Source: an uncultured Bacteroidales bacterium (GTDB taxonomy: Bacteria; Bacteroidota; Bacteroidia; Bacteroidales; Muribaculaceae). From it: DNA of 13,742 nt. Below, one piece after another: positions 7,083 through 13,742 of the stretch. The notes under the pieces are model-generated. The model searched no databases and was not told where the DNA came from. It was given only the letters and a program-made list of their open reading frames with translations. Positions within the stretch are counted from its first letter, which is position 1; each line of letters starts with the position of its first letter. The position numbers were made by a program, and so were the translations under genes. The stretch spans positions 1 through 13,742 of the forward strand of contig USHH01000041.1 of NCBI GenBank assembly GCA_900554345.1. The letters are read 5' to 3'.

Positions 7083-10000
7083 ATGAAAACATCAATCCTC
7101 ACTGCAATCATGTTCCTGGCGATGACATTCGCCGCGCATGCGCAGAACATCACAGTGCATGGCACGGTGCTCTCGAAGACCGACGACGAGCCTCTTATCG
7201 GCGCCTCGGTGCTCTGCAGCGACACCCACGCCGGAGCCGCCACCGACATCGACGGCAATTTCGAGATCTCCGTGCCCGAGGGCGCCTTGCTGAAGGTGTC
7301 GTATGTCGGCTTCAACACCGTCGAGGTGAAGGCCGCTCCCGAGCTTACAATCTATCTCTCCGAAAACACCGAGCTCCTCGACGAGGTGGTGGTGATGGGT
7401 TACCAGACCATGAAGAAGGCCGACCTCATAGGCGCGGTATCCGTGGTCTCTACAGATGAGCTGTCGACATCGGCCGACACCGACCCCATGCGTGCCCTTC
7501 AGGGAAAGGTGCCCGGCATGACCATCTCCGCCGATGGATCCCCGAGCGGCACCGGCTCCGTGAGAATCCGTGGCATCGGCTCTTTTAATGCCTCGCAAGA
7601 CCCTCTGTTCGTAATCGACGGAGTGCCCACTACCGCCACGCTCAATTCTCTAAATATGAACGATATCGAGAGCATGCAGGTGCTTAAGGACGCCGCCTCT
7701 GCCTCCATCTACGGCTCGCGTGCCGCCAACGGCGTGATCATCATCACCACCAAGAAAGGCAAGAACTCGCAGAACCATAAGGTGAACGTCAGCTTCCAGG
7801 CCAACCTCACCGCGCAGTTCTATTCCTCGCAGTCTACAATGAAACTCCTCAACACCCCGGGATATGCCACCGCAATGGCCCAGGCCGCCCTCAACGACGG
7901 CATCGACCCCGTGGCCTACGCTTCCGGCTACGGCCTCAACCTCAATGCCTCTGCCGGATATCCCATCTCCGTCTACGATATCAATAGCGGTAAGTATGTG
8001 AATTATACCGTCAACGGCTTCTACGACGGCTACATCAACGCCAAGCGCACGATGCTTATGTCTGACACCGACTGGCTTCATGAGATCTCGCGCACCGGCT
8101 TCTCCCAGAGCTACGACGCCTCCGTCTCTACCGCCACCGATAAGGCAACCGCGTTCTTCTCCCTCGGCTACCGACGCAACGACGGCATACTGAAAGATAC
8201 CCATTTCGAGAACCTCTCCGCAAGGATGAACTCCTCGTTCAATATCTCGCCCGTGGTGACGGTAGGGGAGAACTTCACCCTCACCTACACCGACCAGGTG
8301 GACTGCCATCCTATGGAGAACGCCCTGAAGATGCCTTCAACAGTGCCTGTATATGAGACTGACGGCGTGACATTCGGTGGCCCCGTGGGAAGCATGGCCG
8401 ACCGTCAGAACCCGCTCCGCGAGCTCGTATTCAACAGGGACAACGCTCTCGACGTGTGGCGTCTCTTCGGTAACGCCTATATCGACATCAAGCCGGTGAA
8501 GGGGCTCCTGCTCCGCTCCAATTTCGGCCTTGACTACGATGCCGCCTTCATCCACTCCTACAACTATACCTTCCATAGCGACATCGTGAACAACGACACC
8601 AACTCCACGACGCTCTCCCAGGCCAACGACACAAAATGGACATGGTCTAACACCGCCAACTATAATTTCTCGATCCGCGACGACCACGACTTCACCATCC
8701 TCGCCGGTATGGAGCTCTTCCGCCAGAGCCGCATCGACTTCTCGGCCTACAACGAGAACTACGACATCGAGACTCCCGACTACATGTATCCCGACGCCTC
8801 CTCCGGCGTGGAGCGAGCCACCGGCAACAAATCGGCCTACGCCCTCGTCTCCTTCTTCGGAAAGCTCGACTACAACTGGCGCAACCTGCTGCTCGCTTCC
8901 TTCACCATCCGCCGCGACGGCTCCTCACGATTCGGCAGCAACAACCGCTACGGCACCTTCCCCGCAGCCTCGCTCGGCTACCGTATTTCCGAAAACCTCA
9001 AGACTTCCTGGATCGACGACCTCAAGCTCCGCCTCTCATGGGGCAAGACCGGCAACCAGGCCATCTCCAACACCGCACGCTACGCCCTCTATGTGGCCGA
9101 CTACGGCAACGACCGCGTCACTTCAACCGCCTACGACCTCCTGCTCCAGCAGAGCGGCATTTTCCCCTCCGGCTACCTCGCAAGCCAGACCGCCAATCCC
9201 AACCTCAAATGGGAGACAACCATCCAGTATAACGCCGGCATCGATTTCAGCCTCTTCCGCTCGCGACTCTTCGGCTCCGCCGACGGATATATCAAGGAGG
9301 TGAAGGATATGCTTATCACTCCGGCATATCTCGGCTCGATGGGCGAGGGTGGCGCCTCATGGCTCAACGGCCCGTCGCTCCGCAATGTCGGAATGGAGTT
9401 TCTCGTGGAATGGCGCGACAACCTTGCCTGCGGCCTCGACTACAAGGTGAGCCTCAACGCCGACTTCTTCCGCAACAAGGTGACCTACCTCCCCGCAACC
9501 GCCACCGGCTCCTACGCCCACACCACTACCCAGAACCTCGTGGAATCCGGCCGTCCCTACGGCTCTATCGTAGGATATGTGTTCGACGGTCTCTTCCAGA
9601 ACAAGGCCGAGGTGGAGGGCTACGGCCAGGAGAACGCCCGTGTAGGCGGTATGCGCTATGCCGACCTCAACGGCGACGGCAAGATCACTCCCGACGACCA
9701 GACATGGATCTTCAATCCGGTGCCCGACCTCTCTTTCGGTCTCAATGTGGAGCTCAACTATAAGAACTTCGACTTCCAGATGTTCTGGCAGGGTGTGCTC
9801 GGCCAGGATATCTACAACAACCAGAAATTCCAGAACGACTTCTGGAGCGTCACCGATGCCGGCAGCAACAAGGGCGTCAGAGTGCTCGACGCATGGCTTC
9901 CCGACGTCAACACCAAGTCGACGATTCCTATGCTTACCACCAACAACACAGGCGACGAGGGGCGCACGTCGTCCTATTTCGTGGAGAACGGTGCCTACGC

Positions 10001-10205
10001 CAAGCTCCGCACTCTCCAGGTCGGCTATTCCTTCCCGGAAAGCGTAATCTCGAAGCTCCGCATGTCGAGGCTGCGCCTCTACCTCTCCGGTCAGAACCTC
10101 CTCACCATCAAGAGCAGTAGCCTCACATGCTCCGATCCCGAAAACCCCAACTGGGCTTATCCTATCCCCACTTCATTCTCCTTCGGTGTCCAGGTGGATT
10201 TCTGA
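7083..10205 (+). CDS. SusC/RagA-family TonB-dependent outer-membrane transporter (fructan importer)
   Basis: A 1040-aa outer-membrane beta-barrel that imports oligosaccharides with energy from TonB, forming a complex with the SusD protein encoded next. The start at 7083 gives a clean signal peptide, cleaved at AHA/Q after residue 20; the in-frame ATG at 7002 would add 27 residues in front of it and lies upstream of the promoter box. Residues about 22-95 form a carboxypeptidase-regulatory-like domain, followed by a TonB-box-like LDEVVVMGYQT at 99-109. The plug domain (about 110-230) has the SusC signatures RIRGIGSFNASQDPLFVIDG at 161-180 and YGSRAANGVIIITTKKG at 210-226. The barrel ends in VQVDF with the terminal aromatic residue needed for outer-membrane assembly. 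The length is typical. Substrate is inferred from neighbours: fructo-oligosaccharides or fructan. The susD-like gene follows after 46 bp. Confidence 0.97.
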   Translation: MKTSILTAIMFLAMTFAAHAQNITVHGTVLSKTDDEPLIGASVLCSDTHAGAATDIDGNFEISVPEGALLKVSYVGFNTVEVKAAPELTIYLSENTELLDEVVVMGYQTMKKADLIGAVSVVSTDELSTSADTDPMRALQGKVPGMTISADGSPSGTGSVRIRGIGSFNASQDPLFVIDGVPTTATLNSLNMNDIESMQVLKDAASASIYGSRAANGVIIITTKKGKNSQNHKVNVSFQANLTAQFYSSQSTMKLLNTPGYATAMAQAALNDGIDPVAYASGYGLNLNASAGYPISVYDINSGKYVNYTVNGFYDGYINAKRTMLMSDTDWLHEISRTGFSQSYDASVSTATDKATAFFSLGYRRNDGILKDTHFENLSARMNSSFNISPVVTVGENFTLTYTDQVDCHPMENALKMPSTVPVYETDGVTFGGPVGSMADRQNPLRELVFNRDNALDVWRLFGNAYIDIKPVKGLLLRSNFGLDYDAAFIHSYNYTFHSDIVNNDTNSTTLSQANDTKWTWSNTANYNFSIRDDHDFTILAGMELFRQSRIDFSAYNENYDIETPDYMYPDASSGVERATGNKSAYALVSFFGKLDYNWRNLLLASFTIRRDGSSRFGSNNRYGTFPAASLGYRISENLKTSWIDDLKLRLSWGKTGNQAISNTARYALYVADYGNDRVTSTAYDLLLQQSGIFPSGYLASQTANPNLKWETTIQYNAGIDFSLFRSRLFGSADGYIKEVKDMLITPAYLGSMGEGGASWLNGPSLRNVGMEFLVEWRDNLACGLDYKVSLNADFFRNKVTYLPATATGSYAHTTTQNLVESGRPYGSIVGYVFDGLFQNKAEVEGYGQENARVGGMRYADLNGDGKITPDDQTWIFNPVPDLSFGLNVELNYKNFDFQMFWQGVLGQDIYNNQKFQNDFWSVTDAGSNKGVRVLDAWLPDVNTKSTIPMLTTNNTGDEGRTSSYFVENGAYAKLRTLQVGYSFPESVISKLRMSRLRLYLSGQNLLTIKSSSLTCSDPENPNWAYPIPTSFSFGVQVDF

Positions 10206-10251
10206 TTCCCTTCCCATAACATTCCTTTCACCCCGTAATACTTATCAATCA

Positions 10252-11997
10252 ATGATGACTATGAAATCTCTCAAGATATGCGCGATGACGATGCTGGCTT
10301 TCTCAGCCGTCTCCTGCAACGATTTTATCGATGTGCCTCCCACGGGCGTGATCGATGGCGAGCTCGCCTACTCCCAGCCCGACAAGATGGTCAACGCGGT
10401 CTATGCATCCCTCGGCGACTGCTGGTTTGAGTATCCCTTCAATCTCTGGCCTTACGGCGATCTCGGCAGCGACGACTGCCTCAAGGGTGGCGGCGGCACA
10501 ACCGACACCGGCTACCACCCGATGGAGATATGGTCGACTCTCACGTCGACGCCCGGCGAGCTCGATCAGCTCTGGTATCGCCTCTACTGCAACATATCCC
10601 GCTGCAACCGAGCCCTCGTGGCCCTCGATGAGTATGGTGTGGAGAAGCTCGGTGCCGAGACTGCCGCACAGCGTGTCGGCGAAGTCCACTTCCTCCGTGG
10701 CCACAGCTACTTCAAGCTCCTCACGATGTTCCGCCAGATTCCCTGGATCGACGAGGAGGTGTTTGTCAACAACGCCCAGGAGCAGACTCCCAACAACCAG
10801 TTCTCCTACGATGAGTTATGGCAGAAGGTAATCCATGAGTTCGAGCTCGCCTTCGACGCCCTCCCCGACAATCCCGACGACGGCGCGGGCCGCGCCAACC
10901 GCATAGCGGCTGCCGCCTATCTCGCAAAGTGCTACCTCACCATCGCCTGGGGCGACGGCTACGAGGCCACCGACGGCGTCGACTTCATCAATGCTGATTA
11001 CATGAGGAAGGTGGTGGAATACACCGACGTGGTGCGCAAGTCGCGCTTCGGCTATCTCGAGGATTACGGCGACATCTTCCTGCCTGAATACAAGAACAGC
11101 AAGGAGTCGGTATTTGCCGTGCAGACCTCCGACTACGCCGAAGACAACACCCGTTTCGGCCGCGCCAACTGGTCGAACACCCTCAACGGCTGCTGGGGAA
11201 TGTGGTCGTGCGGATGGGATTTCCATAAGCCCTCGCAGAATCTGGTAAACGCCTTCAAGACATGCGACGGCCTGCCGATGTTCGACGACTATGCCGATTC
11301 CAACGATTATCCCGTCAACGGACAGCCCACGGCCCAGAAATGGGATCCGCGCCTGTTCCACACCGTAGGTATGCCTTCGTTCCCCTACAAGTATGAGGCC
11401 GAATATACGATGACGCTCGAGAACTCGCGCACGCCCAACACCTACGGCTACTACACCTCGCTCAAGGATGTGCCGCAGCGCAGCGCAGGCGAGACGTTCG
11501 ACGGCTCCTGGCAGGCTTTCGCAATGAACGACTACGTGTTCCGCTACACCGACGTGATGCTCATGCGCGCCGAGGCGCTCATTGAGCTCGGCCAGCTCGA
11601 CGAGGCCCGCTCCATCATCAACGAGATACGTACCCGCGCCGCCAACTCGATCGACAAGCATATCTCATACGCCGCCGACTTCTGTGAGATCAAGCCTTAC
11701 CCGGCCACATATTTCGCCGATAAGGAGAAGGCACGCGTCTGCCTGCGCTGGGAGCGCCGTCTGGAGATGGCCATGGAGAGCAGCCGCTATTTCGACCTCC
11801 GCAGATGGGGTATCGCTTCCACGGTGCTAAACGCCTACTTCGCGCTGGAGCAGAACTCTGAATACGAGGGTACGCATTACGGCCAGTATTACCGCGATGC
11901 CCACTACACTCCCGGCAAGAATGAGTTCTATCCCATCCCATACAATCAGCTTTATTACGTTCCCGACCTCTACGTGCAGAACCGAGGCTACAATTGA
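10252..11997 (+). CDS. SusD/RagB-family surface glycan-binding lipoprotein
   Basis: A 581-aa outer-membrane lipoprotein that caps the SusC barrel and captures glycan. The N-terminus is a lipoprotein signal with lipobox AVSC (C22 from the ATG at 10252). In-frame ATGs at 10255 and 10261 would serve equally well, while the earlier ATG at 10186 overlaps the SusC end and puts an extra 22 residues before the signal peptide. SusD-family features seen are the DVPPTG segment just after the lipidated cysteine, the tetratricopeptide-like helices in the first half, and the conserved C-terminal RRLEMAMESSRYFDLRRWG at 502-520 followed by the FYPIPYNQL motif near the end. It shares a transcript with susC and is followed by a strong hairpin, with no SusE/F-like or surface hydrolase gene after it. 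Fructan is the inferred ligand. Confidence 0.96.
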   Translation: MMTMKSLKICAMTMLAFSAVSCNDFIDVPPTGVIDGELAYSQPDKMVNAVYASLGDCWFEYPFNLWPYGDLGSDDCLKGGGGTTDTGYHPMEIWSTLTSTPGELDQLWYRLYCNISRCNRALVALDEYGVEKLGAETAAQRVGEVHFLRGHSYFKLLTMFRQIPWIDEEVFVNNAQEQTPNNQFSYDELWQKVIHEFELAFDALPDNPDDGAGRANRIAAAAYLAKCYLTIAWGDGYEATDGVDFINADYMRKVVEYTDVVRKSRFGYLEDYGDIFLPEYKNSKESVFAVQTSDYAEDNTRFGRANWSNTLNGCWGMWSCGWDFHKPSQNLVNAFKTCDGLPMFDDYADSNDYPVNGQPTAQKWDPRLFHTVGMPSFPYKYEAEYTMTLENSRTPNTYGYYTSLKDVPQRSAGETFDGSWQAFAMNDYVFRYTDVMLMRAEALIELGQLDEARSIINEIRTRAANSIDKHISYAADFCEIKPYPATYFADKEKARVCLRWERRLEMAMESSRYFDLRRWGIASTVLNAYFALEQNSEYEGTHYGQYYRDAHYTPGKNEFYPIPYNQLYYVPDLYVQNRGYN

Positions 11998-12028
11998 TAT
12001 GTGGCCAGCTTCATGAATAAGGATGCAG

Positions 12029-12064
12029 AAAGCGGGGGCGACCCGGATGGGCTGCCCCCGCTTT
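12029..12064. terminator. Bidirectional intrinsic terminator between susD-like gene and ATPase gene
   Basis: Perfect 11-bp arms AAAGCGGGGGC (12029-12039) and GCCCCCGCTTT (12054-12064), with a 14-nt loop that can fold further through CCC/GGG. It lies between convergent genes, 31 nt after the susD stop and 9 nt after the ATPase stop, with A residues on one side and T residues on the other, so it can serve both strands. Confidence 0.85.
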
Positions 12065-12073
12065 AGCTATATG

Positions 12074-13633
12074 TTATTGCTTGTCGATTATCCATCCCGT
12101 CAGAGTCCTGGTTTGAGTTGAGAAATCCGCGCCTATCTTGAAGACGGTTCTGGAATCTGATTTAAAAGGCGTCGCATATCCCTTGTCATCTATCTGGGAT
12201 ATGCCGACCTCCGGGGTTGAATCGATCTTTATCTCGATGATATAGATGAACGCAGCTGTCATGACGATGACGTCTATACGTCCGTTGGATGTATGGTATT
12301 CCACGTTCGTGTAGACTCCCATGAGCGTAAAGATCATATACATCACGTTTTGATAGTTACGCTCGTTCTCCATCTCCATTTCATAGGGGATGGATGCGAA
12401 CATGCTTTGCAGGCGTGTCATGAATTGTTCGGGTTGACCCTTCTCTATCTCCTTGACGAAGTTCATCAGGTTGAAAGGTCGGTCATCGTTGGTGAGACCC
12501 GTATAGAAGGGTAGCAGCGAGGAGAGGAAACCTTCACGAACTTCAAGATTCGGGAAACCGAGCATGTATGAATCAAATCTCGGATCATAGCCTTTTATAG
12601 TGAGGTATCCGCTTTGGTAGAGTACCGGGATTGGATCGGAAGCGGCTATATCGACACCGTAGAGCCTGCTTCCCTCACATTCGGCTCCATCGATCTGCGA
12701 CAGATCATAACGTCTCTTCTGCAATAGGTCGATAAGGAATGAGGGAGTGCCTGTCAGAAACCAGAATGGCTTGATGGCTTCCTTGTCGAGACAGCACAGG
12801 ATGCTGAAGGGATTGTAGATATCAGGACTTTTTTCAGAGAAATGATATCCGTCATAGTTCCTTTTCAGCAGCCGGAGTGTCTCGGAGTACGTTTTTTGCA
12901 TGTTGTCGGCCAATCTATGCAGCCCTTCGGAAAGCGTCCCGGTCAACTCTGCCTCGGTGATGCCGCATATCGGGGCGTATATGTTGTCGAGTGATATGTC
13001 ATTGAGGTTATTGAGGCCTGAGAAGACATTGAGGTGGCCGAACTTCGTTATTCCGGTGAGCAGTGCGAAGCATATATCGTCGTCGACTGATTTCAGTACG
13101 GAATAGAAGCCACGTAGCACTTCGCGGTAGGTCGAGGATGTATCGTTGTCGTGAAACGAGTCAAGAACCGGTTTGTCATACTCATCGATCAATACTGCCA
13201 CCTGGCTGCCTGTCTTCTCATGGGCCTGCTTTATGATGGCCAGGAAACGCCCCTCTATGGATGGATCGGTGAAGCGTCGCCCATAGATGTCCTCATACTC
13301 CGAAAGCTGGGTGCTGATCCTCTCTTCAAGAGATTGTCGTGATGAATAGTTCTTGGCGTTGAGGTCGATAAGGATTACCGGATGGCTATCCCATGCGATG
13401 TCTTCATGGCTGCATATTGCAAGGTCCTCGAAAAGATCTCGTCTGCCCTCGAAGAATGCTTTAAGGGTAGAGAGCAGAAGGCTTTTGCCGAATCTTCGGG
13501 GACGGCTAAGAAAGTAGTACTTCCCCTTCGACACAAGGGTATGGATAAATTCAGTCTTGTCGACATAAAGATATCCTTTTGTCCTTATCTCGGGAAAGCT
13601 CTGGATGCCTATGGGATACTTCAGCTGTGCCAT
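12074..13633 (-). CDS. AAA-ATPase-like / PD-(D/E)XK nuclease-fold protein (PF09820 plus DUF1703 type)
   Basis: A 519-aa protein of a family greatly expanded in Bacteroidales and of unknown cellular role. The N-terminal AAA-ATPase-like domain opens with the family motif PIGIQSFPEIR at 7-17, then the P-loop RPRRFGKS at 44-51 (K50), Walker B VLIDEYD at 147-153 and a sensor-like TGITKFG at 193-199. The C-terminal part has the nuclease-fold signature: D454 in GRIDV, then E467 and K469 in IEIK, so both the ATPase and nuclease residues look intact. The ATG at 13633 is chosen because an upstream in-frame extension to 13702 runs through a good promoter and lacks family similarity. It stands alone, convergent to the sugar locus. 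Base composition is lower in GC than its neighbours, suggesting separate ancestry or transfer. The family has been suggested to be mobile or defence-related; that is not shown here. Confidence 0.92.
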   Translation of the reverse strand: MAQLKYPIGIQSFPEIRTKGYLYVDKTEFIHTLVSKGKYYFLSRPRRFGKSLLLSTLKAFFEGRRDLFEDLAICSHEDIAWDSHPVILIDLNAKNYSSRQSLEERISTQLSEYEDIYGRRFTDPSIEGRFLAIIKQAHEKTGSQVAVLIDEYDKPVLDSFHDNDTSSTYREVLRGFYSVLKSVDDDICFALLTGITKFGHLNVFSGLNNLNDISLDNIYAPICGITEAELTGTLSEGLHRLADNMQKTYSETLRLLKRNYDGYHFSEKSPDIYNPFSILCCLDKEAIKPFWFLTGTPSFLIDLLQKRRYDLSQIDGAECEGSRLYGVDIAASDPIPVLYQSGYLTIKGYDPRFDSYMLGFPNLEVREGFLSSLLPFYTGLTNDDRPFNLMNFVKEIEKGQPEQFMTRLQSMFASIPYEMEMENERNYQNVMYMIFTLMGVYTNVEYHTSNGRIDVIVMTAAFIYIIEIKIDSTPEVGISQIDDKGYATPFKSDSRTVFKIGADFSTQTRTLTGWIIDKQ

Positions 13634-13660
13634 AGTGTGATGTCTAAATAAATATCTTGA

Positions 13661-13692
13661 CAAATATAATGCATTCCCTTCACATCTGCAAA
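13661..13692 (-). promoter_or_regulatory. Bacteroidota-type promoter of the ATPase gene (TTTG-20-TATATTTG)
   Basis: On the minus strand TTTG (13692-13689) is followed after 20 bp by TATATTTG (13668-13661), the best match in the window to the two-part consensus. The start would be near 13654, giving a leader of about 20 nt before the ATG at 13633, and it rules out the longer open frame. Confidence 0.7.
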
Positions 13693-13714
13693 TCCAAAGC
13701 ATCTGATAACGATG

Positions 13715-13742
13715 AAGCGGGGGCGGCCTGATTGGGCCGCCC
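13715..13742. terminator. GC-rich hairpin, probable terminator, cut by the right window edge
   Basis: GGGCGGCC (13721-13728) pairs with GGCCGCCC (13735-13742) around a 6-nt loop. The preceding AAGCGG suggests that the stem continues outside the window. The 28 bases match 12030-12057 at 23 positions, so this is likely a second copy of the same terminator type, serving a gene beyond the right edge. Confidence 0.6.

Noticed and set aside
10816..11661. 281-codon open frame on the minus strand inside the susD-like gene
   Set aside because: A low-complexity Val/Gly/Glu/His product typical of the antisense of GC-rich coding sequence; no promoter or family motif.
11998..12028. Possible small gene or SusE/F remnant after the susD-like gene
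   Set aside because: Only 31 nt lie between the stop codon and the terminator; there is no room for a gene.
13634..13702. 23-residue N-terminal extension of the ATPase protein
   Set aside because: It contains the promoter's -7 box and -33 element, while the ATG at 13633 starts directly before the conserved family N-terminus.

Overview
The window looks like a high-GC member of the Bacteroidales, most likely a Muribaculaceae-type gut commensal (placement is inference). The grounds are a SusC/SusD pair, a hybrid two-component regulator carrying all signalling domains in one chain, and TAnnTTTG promoter boxes, all hallmarks of Bacteroidota. Six of the seven genes form one compact fructan/fructose polysaccharide utilisation locus (PUL), arranged much like the Bacteroides thetaiotaomicron fructan locus around BT1754-BT1763. 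The seventh gene is unrelated.

Layout. Minus strand, 3943 down to 1: a candidate operon of a secreted GH32 fructanase (3943-2093), an inner-membrane MFS sugar transporter (2073-895) and a PfkB-family fructokinase cut by the left window edge (866-<1). Plus strand: a divergently transcribed hybrid two-component sensor/regulator (4165-6915) with a sugar-binding periplasmic domain, then SusC (7083-10205) and SusD (10252-11997). A strong bidirectional terminator (12029-12064) closes the locus. Convergent to it on the minus strand is an AAA-ATPase/PD-(D/E)XK nuclease-fold protein (13633-12074) of lower GC, whose upstream side holds a second hairpin nearly identical to the terminator after SusD.

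How it works together (inference from the family): SusC/SusD import fructo-oligosaccharides across the outer membrane; GH32 releases fructose in the periplasm; the periplasmic domain of the hybrid regulator senses fructose and its AraC-type output activates the operons; the MFS protein carries fructose into the cytoplasm; the kinase phosphorylates it. No surface-lipoprotein GH32 is encoded here, so the locus as seen should favour short fructans or depend on an extracellular enzyme encoded elsewhere.

The most interesting non-coding signal is a GCACGA motif placed exactly 36 nt upstream of the -7 box in both the GH32 and SusC promoters. It is a candidate operator for the regulator. The divergent GH32 and regulator promoters also share a 13/15-identical -7/start region, and the ATPase gene is bracketed by two matching hairpins. 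No tRNA, rRNA, CRISPR array, insertion sequence or gene-free stretch over 300 bases was seen.
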